This document shows positions 27,108-37,442 of a DNA stretch of 64,000 nt, piece by piece (the first letter of the stretch is position 1; each line of letters opens with the position of its first letter). The stretch lies in the NCBI RefSeq assembly GCF_003634275.1, contig NZ_RBWY01000001.1:865955-929954 (forward strand), written 5' to 3'. The translations under genes and the position numbers were made by a program. The notes under the pieces are model-generated. The model was not told the DNA's origin, did not search any database, and saw nothing but the letters and a program-made list of their open reading frames with translations. This DNA comes from Orbus hercynius (lineage in GTDB: Bacteria > Pseudomonadota > Gammaproteobacteria > Enterobacterales > Orbaceae).

Positions 27108-29564
27108 ATGGATAATAACAATAGCCCCCAAAATGCGAGTCGTCGGCGCTTTTTGCAGCGGTCTCTGGTAGTCGGAGGGACAGCCGCGCTGATTAATAAG
27201 TTCAATATGCCCCTTGCTTATGCCCAAACAGAGCAACCCTCAAATGAAGCATTTGCCGCAATAAATCAAGAAACAATCAGCTACAGTGCCTGCCTTGTCA
27301 ACTGCGGTAGCCGTTGCCCATTAAAAGTACATGTTAAAGATGGCATTATTACTAAAATATCATCGGAAGATGGCATCAATGATGCCGTATTTGGTGAGCA
27401 TCAAATTCGCCCTTGTTTACGCGGCCGTTCAGTGCGCTGGCGTACCTATAATCCAGAGCGACTAAAATACCCGATGGTGCGAGTAGGTCAACGCGGTGAA
27501 GGTAAATTTAAACGTATTTCTTGGGATGAGGCGACCACTTTGCTCGCCGAGAAACTACAATACACCATTAATACTTATGGTAATGAATCAATTTTTTTCC
27601 AATATGGTTCAGGAACCACTGGCGCGAATTTAAGTGGCCGCACCGCAAGCAAACGTCTACTCAATTCACTCGGTGGATTTGTTGATTATCACGGCACCTA
27701 TTCTGATGCTCAGATTATGACCATTCAGCCTTACTTATTTGGCCCAACCAATAATAATTATGGTACACAGCTGCAATCATTATTAGATCAAATCAAGCAT
27801 TCTGACTTAGTAGTGATGTTTGGACAAAATATCGCGGAAACCCGTATGTCTGGCGGGGGACAGGTCACCGAGCTGTACCACGCTTTAGCCCAAAGTAAGG
27901 CCAAAGTGATTATCATTGATCCGCGTTGTAATGATAGCGTTGTGGCTTATGATGCTGAGTGGATTCCAATTAAGCCTGGCACTGATGCCGCGTTAGTTGC
28001 GGCAATTGGTTATACCTTTATTGAGCAAAACTTAATTGATGAAGCAATGCTGGCGACCTACTGCGTGGGTTGGGATGAAAAAACACTACCGCAAAATGCG
28101 CCAGCGCACAGTGACTATAAGTCTTATTTACTGGGCTTGGGTGAAGATAACACCGCTAAAACACCTGAATGGGCGGCGCAATTAACCGGTATTCCAGCTG
28201 ATCGAATCCGCCAATTAGCGCTTGAGCTTGCGACAGCCAATGCAGCTTGGATTTCACAAGGCTGGGGCGTACAAAGAACTCAAACGGGCGAACATGCCGC
28301 CCGTGCGATTATGGCTTTGCCAATTATTACCGGTCACTTTGGTCGCCTTGGTACCAACATTGGTACATGGGGAGGCAGTGTTCCTTACCCGGTTGCCGGC
28401 ATGCCAACGTCAAACCCGGTTAAAGTCACTATTCCGGTCTTTTTATGGACTAAAGCGATTGAGGATGGTGAAAACTTAACCGCTAAAAATGCCTTTATTA
28501 AGGGGAAAGATAAGCTCGATGTCGGTATCAAGTTTTTATGGAATTATGCCAGTAACGTGATTGGTAATCAGCATTCTGACTTAAATAAAACTCACCAAAT
28601 TTTAGCTGACGAATCAAAATGTGAATTTATTCTTGTCTGGGATACGCACATGACTGCATCTGCGAAATATGCTGATTTATTGCTACCGGATGTATCAGGT
28701 GTTGAAACCAGTGATTTAATCAATAACTCTTACCAATCTGGTGCCTATCACTATTTAATTCGAATGCAAGCCGCGATTGAACCGCTATGGGAAAATCGGG
28801 TCACTTATGATGTTCTTGCTGAAATTGCCGAAAAACTCGGGGTAAAAGATGAGTTTACTGGCGGTAAAACCTATCAGCAATGGATCGAAACTTGCTATGA
28901 GAAAACACGTGAGATCAATCCTAATTTACCGACATTTGCACAAACAGAGGGTAAAGGCGTGATCGATAGACGTATTGCCGATAGTGATAAGTATGTCGCG
29001 CTAAAAGACTTCCGCGATGATCCGATCAATAATCCATTAAATACGCCATCAGGTAAAATCGAGCTCTATTCAGAAACCTTAGCCAATATTGCTAAAGAGT
29101 GGGAACTCGATGAACAAGATAAGCTGTACCCGATTCCAGCCTACTTACCAGCAATTGAAGGCGTTGAAGATAGCGCGGGCTTAGCCAAGTATCCGCTACA
29201 ACTCACTGGCTATCATACCAAAGGACACTGTCACTCAAGTTATGCCAATTTACCGCAATTAAAAGAAGCGTCAGCCGATGCGGTATGGATTAATCCGGTA
29301 GATGCCAAACCTCGCAACATTGCGCATGGACAATTAGTTGAAATTTATAACGACCGTGGCCGCATCTATTTACCTGCTAAAGTCACGCCACGAGTGATTC
29401 CCGGTGTGCTTGCGGTGCCACAAGGTGCTTGGGCAAAAACCAATAAAGAAGGAGTGGATATCGGTGGTTGTATCAATCGTCTGACTTCCCAGCGCCCAAC
29501 GGTTTTAGCTAAAGGCAATCCACAACATACCAATTTAGTTGAAATTAAATCACTATCCCTATAG
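27108..29564 (+). CDS. dmsA: Anaerobic dimethyl sulfoxide reductase, catalytic subunit A
   Basis: An 818-residue molybdopterin enzyme reducing DMSO or other S/N-oxides as terminal electron acceptors. It has a twin-arginine signal (SRRRFLQRSLVVGGTAAL), a [4Fe-4S] site (CLVNCGSRCPL with a later Cys in RPCLRGRS), and DmsA-like stretches such as RLKYPMVRVGQRGEGKF, ETRMSGGG, IIDPRCND, KPGTDAALVAA and the C-terminal GGCINRLTSQRPT. Length is normal (about 800-814). It is first in the dmsABC operon. YnfE/YnfF-type paralogs are close relatives, so the true substrate is not certain. Confidence 0.92.
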   Translation: MDNNNSPQNASRRRFLQRSLVVGGTAALINKFNMPLAYAQTEQPSNEAFAAINQETISYSACLVNCGSRCPLKVHVKDGIITKISSEDGINDAVFGEHQIRPCLRGRSVRWRTYNPERLKYPMVRVGQRGEGKFKRISWDEATTLLAEKLQYTINTYGNESIFFQYGSGTTGANLSGRTASKRLLNSLGGFVDYHGTYSDAQIMTIQPYLFGPTNNNYGTQLQSLLDQIKHSDLVVMFGQNIAETRMSGGGQVTELYHALAQSKAKVIIIDPRCNDSVVAYDAEWIPIKPGTDAALVAAIGYTFIEQNLIDEAMLATYCVGWDEKTLPQNAPAHSDYKSYLLGLGEDNTAKTPEWAAQLTGIPADRIRQLALELATANAAWISQGWGVQRTQTGEHAARAIMALPIITGHFGRLGTNIGTWGGSVPYPVAGMPTSNPVKVTIPVFLWTKAIEDGENLTAKNAFIKGKDKLDVGIKFLWNYASNVIGNQHSDLNKTHQILADESKCEFILVWDTHMTASAKYADLLLPDVSGVETSDLINNSYQSGAYHYLIRMQAAIEPLWENRVTYDVLAEIAEKLGVKDEFTGGKTYQQWIETCYEKTREINPNLPTFAQTEGKGVIDRRIADSDKYVALKDFRDDPINNPLNTPSGKIELYSETLANIAKEWELDEQDKLYPIPAYLPAIEGVEDSAGLAKYPLQLTGYHTKGHCHSSYANLPQLKEASADAVWINPVDAKPRNIAHGQLVEIYNDRGRIYLPAKVTPRVIPGVLAVPQGAWAKTNKEGVDIGGCINRLTSQRPTVLAKGNPQHTNLVEIKSLSL

Positions 29565-29581
29565 AAGAGGTTTAAATAAAT

Positions 29582-30196
29582 ATGCAATACGGTTTTTATA
29601 TCAACTCCGCTAAGTGCACCGGCTGCAAAACATGTCAGGTAAGCTGTAAGGATGAGAAAGATCTGGATATCGGCCCAAAATTCCGCCGTGTCTATGAATA
29701 TGGTGGTGGTGATTGGCAACAAGTCAATGGATTATGGCAAAATGATACCTTTGCTTACTACTTATCCGTGTCATGTAATCATTGTGATGAACCCACTTGT
29801 GTCCATGGCTGCCCAACGGGTGCGATGCATAAACGCACTGAAGATGGTTTAGTGGTCGTCAATCAAGATGTGTGCATTGGTTGCCGCTACTGTGAAATGC
29901 GTTGCCCTTATGGCGCACCACAATTTGATCATCAAAAACGAGTGATGTCAAAATGCGACGGCTGTTATGAACGCGTCAGCGAAGGACTTAAGCCCGTCTG
30001 CGTTGACTCATGCCCACAGCGCGCCCTTGAGTTTGATGATATCACGGTATTACGTGAAAAATATGGTCATGAGCGTGATATTGCGCCATTGCCTCAATCC
30101 TCACTGACCAAGCCAAATATCGTGATTAATGTTCACGCGCACGCTAAACCCAGCGGTGATACGGTTGGCCGCGTACTCAACCCAGAGGAAGTGTAA
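29582..30196 (+). CDS. dmsB: Anaerobic dimethyl sulfoxide reductase, iron-sulfur subunit B
   Basis: A 204-residue electron-transfer protein linking the membrane anchor to DmsA. Four ferredoxin-type cysteine groups are visible: CTGCKTCQVSCKDEKD, CNHCDEPTCVHGCPTGA, CIGCRYCEMRCPYGA and CDGCYE with CVDSCPQRAL, consistent with four [4Fe-4S] clusters. It starts 17 bases after dmsA and ends 2 bases before dmsC. Confidence 0.95.
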   Translation: MQYGFYINSAKCTGCKTCQVSCKDEKDLDIGPKFRRVYEYGGGDWQQVNGLWQNDTFAYYLSVSCNHCDEPTCVHGCPTGAMHKRTEDGLVVVNQDVCIGCRYCEMRCPYGAPQFDHQKRVMSKCDGCYERVSEGLKPVCVDSCPQRALEFDDITVLREKYGHERDIAPLPQSSLTKPNIVINVHAHAKPSGDTVGRVLNPEEV

Positions 30197-30198
30197 CG

Positions 30199-31038
30199 AT
30201 GCATGAATTACCATTAGTATTTTTTACCATCTTTGGTCAAATGGGCGCTGGCGCAGTCCTTATCGCCGGATTATGCTATCTAATTAGCCAAGAACCGCAA
30301 CGATTAATCAAAATTGAACGTATTAATATTGCGGCATTGATTATTATGGCAATCGGTATGGGCATTGCCTCTTTGCATTTAGGCCATCCTTTACGCGCAT
30401 TGAATGTCATTTTTGGTATTGGCCGCTCTCCCATGAGTAACGAGATTTTTTCATTCGGTGTGCTATTTGGTATCACCTTTGTCAATGTACTGCACGCCTA
30501 TTTTACGCCACCCAATCGCGGCAATAAATTCGCTTGGCTGAAAAAAATCGTCCTTAAACTCAACCAAATACCTGCTATCACTAAGCTGCTTGCCGCACTA
30601 CAAGTGATCGTCAGTGTGTTCTTTGTCTGGATGATAGTGGCAACGTATATGCTACCAACGGTTAAAAATTGGGATACGCCGTATACCGCTATGCAGATGT
30701 ACACCTCAATGTTGATTTTAGGTGGCGCACTAGTGATACCATTTGGCCTGCGGCGCAGCGGCTTTATCTTCTTTATTGTCGGCATTGCGGCTGTGCTTAT
30801 CACCAAATTATCGTATATTGGTTTTGTCAGCCAAATTACCCCTGATTTAGCGTTAGCGCAGCATAGCTTTTGGTATCTACAATGCGGATTATTAGCCCTG
30901 GCTTTACTCATTACCTTTGTTGCACTACTCAAAGTCAATAAAGCGTCAGGTATTTATATCTTATCATTAATCTTAGCACTGGCTGGCGAGTTATGTGGTC
31001 GTATCGCCTTTTATAATCTTTGGGCAATTCCGATGTAA
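30199..31038 (+). CDS. dmsC: Anaerobic dimethyl sulfoxide reductase, membrane anchor C
   Basis: A 279-residue inner-membrane protein with eight predicted segments. It oxidises menaquinol and anchors DmsAB. N-terminus MHELPLVFFTIFGQMGAGAV and the early IASLHLGHPLRALNV stretch match DmsC. It ends just before a strong terminator, which separates it from dmsD. Confidence 0.92.
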   Translation: MHELPLVFFTIFGQMGAGAVLIAGLCYLISQEPQRLIKIERINIAALIIMAIGMGIASLHLGHPLRALNVIFGIGRSPMSNEIFSFGVLFGITFVNVLHAYFTPPNRGNKFAWLKKIVLKLNQIPAITKLLAALQVIVSVFFVWMIVATYMLPTVKNWDTPYTAMQMYTSMLILGGALVIPFGLRRSGFIFFIVGIAAVLITKLSYIGFVSQITPDLALAQHSFWYLQCGLLALALLITFVALLKVNKASGIYILSLILALAGELCGRIAFYNLWAIPM

Positions 31039-31067
31039 TTAAACGAGCAACGGTGACAACTACGATC

Positions 31068-31109
31068 AAAAATCGTGAATGAAATCATTTCTGTTCACGA
31101 TTTTTTTTT
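31068..31109 (+). terminator. Terminator of dmsABC
   Basis: AAAAATCGTGAA pairs with TTCACGATTTTT around a 14-base loop and runs into nine T in total. This is the strongest terminator in the window and lies between dmsC and dmsD. Confidence 0.9.
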
Positions 31110-31160
31110 ACGTTTATGCCATAATATCAACATCATAATCAATATATTGAGTAATCAAAT

Positions 31161-31769
31161 ATGAGTCTGGATATCAATACCCTTAATCTTCCCGCCCGGC
31201 TACTCGGCGCTTTTTTTTACTATACACCAGATTCAGCAGTGACCACCGATCTTAAACCGGCGCTTGAGCAGATCGATAGCTTATTTGCCTGGTCAAACCT
31301 AGCTACCATCGATCTGCTGTGTAAGCGTTTAAAAGACAACGTCAATGATCCTGAGCTTGGCTATCAATATTCGGTATTATTTGAAGGACAAGGCTTTATG
31401 CCTGCCCCGCCATGGGGATCGGTGTATCTTGATAAAGAGAATTTGTTAATGGGGGAATCAACCCTGCGTTATCGTCAGTTTTTACACCAACATCATATTG
31501 CAATACAAACTGGCATGAATGAACCGGAAGATCAATTTGGCTTAATGCTAATGGCGCTGGCTTTATTAATTGAAGGCGAACAAATTGCAGCCGCTAAAAC
31601 GCTCATCAGTGACCACATTATGACGTGGGCACCCCGCTATCTTGAGCTGTTATCACAAACCGATATCAGCCCGTTTTATCAAGCCTTAGCCATCATTGCC
31701 AATGAGTATTTATCGCATTTAGTCACAGAGTTTGGCTTGATTATTCCTAAACATTATTTATATAAATAA
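31161..31769 (+). CDS. dmsD: Tat proofreading chaperone for DmsA
   Basis: A 202-residue all-helical cytoplasmic protein of the TorD/DmsD family, which binds the twin-arginine leader of DmsA until the cofactor is inserted. Family motif: FMPAPPWGSVYLDKENLLMG followed by ESTLRYRQFL. It follows dmsC but behind a terminator, so it needs either read-through or its own promoter in the short 31110-31160 gap. Confidence 0.9.
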   Translation: MSLDINTLNLPARLLGAFFYYTPDSAVTTDLKPALEQIDSLFAWSNLATIDLLCKRLKDNVNDPELGYQYSVLFEGQGFMPAPPWGSVYLDKENLLMGESTLRYRQFLHQHHIAIQTGMNEPEDQFGLMLMALALLIEGEQIAAAKTLISDHIMTWAPRYLELLSQTDISPFYQALAIIANEYLSHLVTEFGLIIPKHYLYK

Positions 31770-31787
31770 TGCCCCAAATGGCACGCG

Positions 31788-33167
31788 TTATAAACCGCGT
31801 GCTCGCACCGTTTTGCCTTTAATTTTACCTTGTTTAAAGTAGTTTAACGCCTTATTGATAGCCTTTTTATTAATAGCGACATACGAATACAGCTCGGTAA
31901 TGATGATTTTACCGATCACGCTGCCATCTAATCCAGCATCTTTGGTAAGCGCACCTAAAATATCACCCGGTCTGATTTTATTTTTACGACCAATCGTTAG
32001 TACTAAGGTCTGCATTTGTGGTACAACAATGGCCGATTTATCATAATTTAAATTGCCAAGGGGTTGCCAATCGAGTTTCATCTCAAGTGCTTGTTCAAGT
32101 TGATTAGCTCTAGGCATTTCATTTGCGGCAACGAGTGTTAGTGCCAAACCAATCTGGCCCGCGCGCCCGGTTCGACCAACTCGGTGCACATGCACCTGTG
32201 GATCATAGGAAACGTGATAATTAATCACTAAATCAAGCGCTTTAATATCCAATCCTCTAGCTGCCACATCCGTTGCGACCAAAATCGCTTTACTTTGATT
32301 AGTAAATTGCAATAACACTTGCTCACGATCACGCTGCTCTAAATCACCATGCAGCGCAATGACGCTAAAACCGAGTCGATTGAGATCTTGTTCCACTTCT
32401 TGGCAAGCCTGCTTGGTATTACAAAAAATAATCGCAGAATTAGGCCGATGTTCCGCTAGCAGCTTAGCGAGCGTCGCAACGCGGCGCGATTCATCGACTT
32501 CATAAAAATATTGAGCAATTTGATTATTGACTTCATCAACGGCGATAAACTCTGCATTATGTTGAATTTTCTGGCTGATTTTAGCGATATCTTCAAGATA
32601 AGTCGCCGAGAATAATAGCGTTTGCCGCTGTTTTGGTAGCTGCGCAATAATGCGAGTAATATCCTCTTCAAAGCCCATATCGAGCATGCGATCGGCTTCA
32701 TCTAATACCAAGAATCGCAACTGATTGAGTTTGAGTGTCTGTTTTTGTAGATGATCGACTAAGCGCCCTGGCGTACCGACAATAATATGCGCGCCATGTT
32801 CAAGCGAATGGGATTGCTGCGCAATCGGCGAGCCACCACACAGGGTTAGAATTTTAATGTTGCTCATTAATCGGGCTAAACGGCGTAATTCATTCGCCAC
32901 TTGTTCAGCGAGTTCTCGCGTTGGACAGATAACTAACGCTTGAATCGCATAATTATCCCCTTGCAATGCATTTAACACGCCTAAGCCAAATGCGGCAGTC
33001 TTACCGCTCCCGGTTTTCGCTTTAGCGATAATATCGTTACCCGCTAAAATAGCCGGTAACGCTAAGGCTTGAATCGGCGTCATTTCGCTATATTGCATCG
33101 CCTGCAAATTATCGAGTAATAATGGATTTAACGATAATTGATTAAAACTCATTGGTGCGGTTGACAT
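31788..33167 (-). CDS. dbpA: ATP-dependent RNA helicase specific for 23S rRNA
   Basis: A 459-residue DEAD-box helicase that acts on helix 92 of 23S rRNA in large-subunit assembly. Motifs in order: Q motif (MTPIQALALPAILAG), Walker A AKTGSGKT, PTRELAEQ, TPGRL, DEADRMLDMGF, SAT, VATDVAARGLDIK, HRVGRTGRAG. The C-terminal RNA-binding domain (RPGDILGALTKDAGLDGS, then IGKI, YSYVAIN and KGKTVRARGL) is specific for DbpA. The stop codon sits in a GCACGCG/CGCGTGC hairpin. Confidence 0.95.
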   Translation of the reverse strand: MSTAPMSFNQLSLNPLLLDNLQAMQYSEMTPIQALALPAILAGNDIIAKAKTGSGKTAAFGLGVLNALQGDNYAIQALVICPTRELAEQVANELRRLARLMSNIKILTLCGGSPIAQQSHSLEHGAHIIVGTPGRLVDHLQKQTLKLNQLRFLVLDEADRMLDMGFEEDITRIIAQLPKQRQTLLFSATYLEDIAKISQKIQHNAEFIAVDEVNNQIAQYFYEVDESRRVATLAKLLAEHRPNSAIIFCNTKQACQEVEQDLNRLGFSVIALHGDLEQRDREQVLLQFTNQSKAILVATDVAARGLDIKALDLVINYHVSYDPQVHVHRVGRTGRAGQIGLALTLVAANEMPRANQLEQALEMKLDWQPLGNLNYDKSAIVVPQMQTLVLTIGRKNKIRPGDILGALTKDAGLDGSVIGKIIITELYSYVAINKKAINKALNYFKQGKIKGKTVRARGL

Positions 33168-33406
33168 ATTGACGAATTTTCCTTGATTGATAAGATATAT
33201 ACATTTTGTCTATTATTGATAACGATTATCAATAGCCAATGAATAATCAATCAATCAAAATAGATAAACTATAAAAAAAACCAATAAATCACTATTGGTC
33301 TAGATTAATATTGATTATAATCGCGTTGGCTCAGATTCACTAATCATTTATGAGTGGGCAATATCTAACAGCTTATTGATTTACCATTATTATTAAGGGC
33401 AGTAAA

Positions 33407-34498
33407 TTGAACAAAATTGCGTTAATCACATTAATAAGTGTGATTTCATTTTCATCATTCGGGGCAACTCTTGAAGATGAAGCTAAATCAGGAAATAGTC
33501 AAGCTGCCTACAAACTTGCTGAATTTTATGAAAATAAGAACGATCTCAAAAATGCGTTGTACTGGTATAAAACAGCGGCAAAACTGTCACTACAAACCCA
33601 AGAAACCGTGTTAGTTGCTCAAAATAGTCCAGCGCTCACCGAACAGACCGATACCGTTATTGCCACAGCGCCAACTAGCGCCATGCCGGTAAACGTGGCG
33701 CAACAAACTCATCAAGCCGCGATAAGCGATCGCATTGCGACCACTCAAGATTACCAAAGTGGTAATATCGTTTTTAAAGCGCTAGATTCAAGTTTTGGTC
33801 TCAAACCTTATCACTCAAATTATATTTTGCCCCTCACTTATGATGCTAAATCTCATGATGATGGCCGAAAACAGACTGAAACCACATTCCAACTCAGTCT
33901 CAAAAAGAATGTATTTATCGATCAGTTTGGTTTTGATGAACGTATTGGCTTTGCCTATACCCAGCGTAGCTGGTGGCAAACCACCGAAGAATCTTCGCCA
34001 TTTAGAGAAACTAACTATTTACCCGAGATCTATGTTCAAATTCCAAGTCAAGCCTTCAATAACAGCTTAAAAGGCACACAATTTGGTTTTTTACATGAAT
34101 CGAATGGTCAAGGTAACGATGCAGGTAAATCACGATCATGGAATCGATTATATTTGGAAGGATACTTTCAATATCATGATACTTACCTTGTGCCGCGTGT
34201 TTGGTACAGAATTCCCGAAGATAAAGCGCACGATGATAACCGTGACATTGAAGACTATTTAGGTTATGGCGATCTGACTGTTTTTGTGCCTTATCAGCAG
34301 CATTTGGTGCGGTTATTAATTCGTAATAATCTAAGCTTCAATGATAACCGAGGTGCCATTCAAATCGACTGGACTTATCCATTATGGGATACCGGATTAT
34401 TTGCTTACGTGCAGTATTTTAACGGTTATGGTGAAAGTCTTATCGATTACAATAAACGAACGAACAGACTGGGGATTGGTGTTGCGCTGAGCCGGTAA
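33407..34498 (+). CDS. pldA: Outer-membrane phospholipase A with N-terminal Sel1-like segment
   Basis: A 363-residue protein with a signal peptide (NKIALITLISVISFSSFGA), then a Sel1/TPR-like unit of about 40 residues (AYKLAEFYENKNDLKNALYW), a linker rich in Ala, Thr and Gln, and an OMPLA barrel from about residue 125. The catalytic His, Ser and Asn are visible in FLHESNGQGN and SRSWNRLYLEG. It hydrolyses phospholipids in the outer membrane when lipid asymmetry is disturbed. E. coli PldA is about 289 residues, so the N-terminal part is extra. The start is TTG at 33407, preceded by AAGGGCAG. Confidence 0.9.
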   Translation: MNKIALITLISVISFSSFGATLEDEAKSGNSQAAYKLAEFYENKNDLKNALYWYKTAAKLSLQTQETVLVAQNSPALTEQTDTVIATAPTSAMPVNVAQQTHQAAISDRIATTQDYQSGNIVFKALDSSFGLKPYHSNYILPLTYDAKSHDDGRKQTETTFQLSLKKNVFIDQFGFDERIGFAYTQRSWWQTTEESSPFRETNYLPEIYVQIPSQAFNNSLKGTQFGFLHESNGQGNDAGKSRSWNRLYLEGYFQYHDTYLVPRVWYRIPEDKAHDDNRDIEDYLGYGDLTVFVPYQQHLVRLLIRNNLSFNDNRGAIQIDWTYPLWDTGLFAYVQYFNGYGESLIDYNKRTNRLGIGVALSR

Positions 34499-34579
34499 AT
34501 ACCATAACCAGCACTCAACCCGATATTTTAAATATGCGATTAAAGCAGCTGAGTAAAACGCCTCAGTAAAAACATCACT

Positions 34580-34613
34580 AAAAAAATAGTGCCTTAATCA
34601 GCACTATTTTTTT
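34580..34613. terminator. Bidirectional terminator between pldA and fabV
   Basis: AAAAAAATAGTGC and GCACTATTTTTTT flank an 8-base loop. The symmetry gives a T-run in both directions, serving the convergent pldA and fabV genes. Confidence 0.9.
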
Positions 34614-34620
34614 ATTAGGA

Positions 34621-35823
34621 TTAGCCGTTAAGGGTAATCACATCAAACTGCACATCAGGATTAACATCTGCATCATAATCAACGCCATCAAGACCAAAAC
34701 CAAACAGACGTAAAAATTCGTCTTTATAGCCTTGGTAGTCCGTTAGCTGATAAATACTATCATCGGTGACTTTAGACCAGATTTGTTGGCAAGCGTTTTG
34801 CACTTCAGGGCGTAATTCCCAATCATCCAATCTTAAACGGTGCTTTTCATCAGTTTCAATTTGGCCATTAACATAGAGTTTGGTCGCAAACATACGTTGA
34901 ATTTGCTCAATACAACCTTCATGAATGCCCATCTCTTTCATCACTTTAAATGACATCGCAATGTATAATGGCATAACAGGAATTGCTGATGATGCTTGAG
35001 TCACCACCGATTTAAGCACCGCAACATAAGCATGACCTTGCTTAGCTGATAAATGTTTATCAATCATGTGCGCAGCGCGATCAAGATCTTCTTTTGCTTT
35101 ACCAAGTGTACCGTGCCAGTAAATTGGCCAAGTCAATTCAGTGCCGATGTAAGAATAAGCAACTGCTTGGGCATTGTCAGCAAGCACGCCTGCATCAGCA
35201 AGCGCTTTCATCCAAAGTTCCCAATCTTGTCCGCCCATGACTTTAACGGTATCGGCAATCTCTTGTTCATTCGCCGGTTCAACTGTCGCTTCAATTAACA
35301 CATCTTTATTGGTATCTAAGGCAACTGATTTATAAGACTGACCGATTGGTTTTAACACCGAGCGCACCACTTCGCCACTGTCAGGCATTTTACGCACCGG
35401 TGATGCTAACGAGTACACGACTAAATCAATTTGGCCTAGATCTTGTTTAATTAAATTAATGACAGTATCACGGCATTCGTTCGAAAAGGCATCGCCATTG
35501 ATACTTTTTGCATATAAACCTGCAGCTTTAGCCGCTTTATCAAACGCAGCTGAATTATACCAACCTGCTGTGCCGGTTTTGCTTTCTGAACTTGGTTTTT
35601 CAAAGAACACACCGATAGTTGCAGCGTCAGACCCAAAAGCGGCAGTGATTCGTGAGGCAAGTCCGTAGCCAGTCGATGCACCAATTACTAAGACTTTTTT
35701 CGGTCCATTGGCAATTTTGCCTTTAGACTTAACATAGGCGATTTGTTGGTTAACATTCTCAGCACAACCGACCGGATGAGTGGTGGTACAAATAAAACCA
35801 CGAATTTTAGGTTTAATAATCAT
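34621..35823 (-). CDS. fabV: Trans-2-enoyl-ACP/CoA reductase (NADH)
   Basis: A 400-residue enzyme for the last reduction step of fatty-acid elongation. N-terminus [20 protein letters not shown] and the NADH site [16 protein letters not shown] are typical. The catalytic Tyr-x8-Lys is in [10 protein letters not shown], which marks the FabV class. An upstream in-frame ATG at 35871 would add 16 residues; the family start at 35823 is preferred. FabV enzymes are often resistant to triclosan. Confidence 0.95.
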   Translation of the reverse strand: MIIKPKIRGFICTTTHPVGCAENVNQQIAYVKSKGKIANGPKKVLVIGASTGYGLASRITAAFGSDAATIGVFFEKPSSESKTGTAGWYNSAAFDKAAKAAGLYAKSINGDAFSNECRDTVINLIKQDLGQIDLVVYSLASPVRKMPDSGEVVRSVLKPIGQSYKSVALDTNKDVLIEATVEPANEQEIADTVKVMGGQDWELWMKALADAGVLADNAQAVAYSYIGTELTWPIYWHGTLGKAKEDLDRAAHMIDKHLSAKQGHAYVAVLKSVVTQASSAIPVMPLYIAMSFKVMKEMGIHEGCIEQIQRMFATKLYVNGQIETDEKHRLRLDDWELRPEVQNACQQIWSKVTDDSIYQLTDYQGYKDEFLRLFGFGLDGVDYDADVNPDVQFDVITLNG

Positions 35824-35985
35824 AATATCGATCTCAATTGGTTTCTCAAAAAAGTGCCCTACTATATACAAAATTAGTCATAAAATAAACTCATGCATAC
35901 AAAAGCGCACTGAATTAAATCTCGCTAATTCTATCATATCCCGAGCATTATGCGCTACTCACGGACGATCTTCTGTGTTAACCGC

Positions 35986-37407
35986 CTATCTTGCGGCTTT
36001 AAAAGCCGCTAAGGTGTACAATCTAGCCTTAGCATGACAGACAATCGGCGCTGGATAATCGAGTTTCACTTGATGCGACTGCGCCCATTTATGCGGTTGA
36101 TGTATTGCTTCATCAGGCACCAAGGCTAATTCTGGTAGATACTGGCGAATAAATTGGCCATTAGGATCAAATCGTTCACCTTGTGTTGTTGGATTAAATA
36201 TACGGAAATATGGTGCAGCATCAGTACCGGTTGATGCTGCCCATTGCCAACCACCATTATTGAGCGCTAAATCACCATCAATAAGCTGGGACATAAAATA
36301 GTGTTCACCGCGGTGCCAGTCGATCAACAGATCTTTAACCAAAAAGCTTGCCACAATCATGCGTAAACGATTATGCATCCAGCCCGTTTGATTCAGCTGC
36401 CGCATAGCGGCATCAACAATCGGGTAACCGGTTAAGCCGTTTTTCCATGCATCAAAATCGGCTTGATTCTCGCGCCACTGTACACGCTCGGTCCAGTCAA
36501 TAAACGGTTTGTTTTTGGATAGTTTGGGATACATAAAGAGCAAATGCAGATAAAACTCGCGCCACAGTAACTGGCTAAACCAGCCAAATGCGCCACTCGA
36601 TGTGGCGTGTAAGAGATCAGGGTATTCCATTTGCAAACGCGCAAAACATTGCCGCACCGATAACACGCCCAGCGCTAAATAAGCAGAAAGATGACTCGTC
36701 GCATCGAGCGCTGGATAATCTCGCTGCTGCAAGTAACGATCAACGTGTTTTTGGCAAAAATCACGCAAACAGCTTAAGGCGCGTGGCTCACCAGTAGGAA
36801 AATCGACGACGCGTTGCGTGGTATAGCTAAAGGGTGTGATGCTATCGGTAGTAACCGATAACGCCGCCGATATACGCTTTTTAGGCTTGGCATACACGGT
36901 CGTATTTTGGCTGGATAATTGCTCACAGCATTTATGCCGAAATGGCGTATAAACTTGATACATCTTGCCTGCGCCAGTGAGCACGCTACCTGGCGCAAAG
37001 AAAACGGCGTCATCAAACGCCTGAATACGCACATCAGTATTAGCTAAATGCGCAGTCACCGCTTTATCACGCTGCCGTTCATTCCATTGGTACTGCTTGT
37101 TATAAAACAGATCGCTAACTTGATATTGCTGACAAACGGCTTGAATGATCGGAGCCACCTCGTCAAATGTCTCAGTTTGCCGGTAAAGTAACGGAATATT
37201 AAGCTCAGCTAAACTCTTTTGCAAATGCTGTATATGCTGCTCAATTAACCATGCTTGCCGTGCTGACATGTGGTGTTCATGCCACTGTTTAGGGGTTGCA
37301 ATATAAATAGCAATGACCTGAGCATCGTCATCTTGGCAAGCTTGATACAGTGCTGTATTATCAGTGACTCTTAAGTCATGACGAAACCAAACTAAATGCG
37401 TAGCCAT
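35986..37407 (-). CDS. phrB: Deoxyribodipyrimidine photolyase
   Basis: A 473-residue flavoprotein that splits UV pyrimidine dimers with light. It has an N-terminal antenna domain (THLVWFRHDLRVTDNTALYQ) and a C-terminal FAD domain with LWREFYLHLLF, WMHNRLRMIVASFLVKDLL and the NNGGWQWAASTGTDAAPYFR core. Length equals E. coli PhrB. GAAGGA precedes the ATG. It is last in a minus-strand run with msrA, cytochrome b561, lplA and msrB. Confidence 0.95.
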   Translation of the reverse strand: MATHLVWFRHDLRVTDNTALYQACQDDDAQVIAIYIATPKQWHEHHMSARQAWLIEQHIQHLQKSLAELNIPLLYRQTETFDEVAPIIQAVCQQYQVSDLFYNKQYQWNERQRDKAVTAHLANTDVRIQAFDDAVFFAPGSVLTGAGKMYQVYTPFRHKCCEQLSSQNTTVYAKPKKRISAALSVTTDSITPFSYTTQRVVDFPTGEPRALSCLRDFCQKHVDRYLQQRDYPALDATSHLSAYLALGVLSVRQCFARLQMEYPDLLHATSSGAFGWFSQLLWREFYLHLLFMYPKLSKNKPFIDWTERVQWRENQADFDAWKNGLTGYPIVDAAMRQLNQTGWMHNRLRMIVASFLVKDLLIDWHRGEHYFMSQLIDGDLALNNGGWQWAASTGTDAAPYFRIFNPTTQGERFDPNGQFIRQYLPELALVPDEAIHQPHKWAQSHQVKLDYPAPIVCHAKARLYTLAAFKAAR

Positions 37408-37442
37408 AAAGTTATCCTTCGGTTGATGAGTTCAATCCGGTA

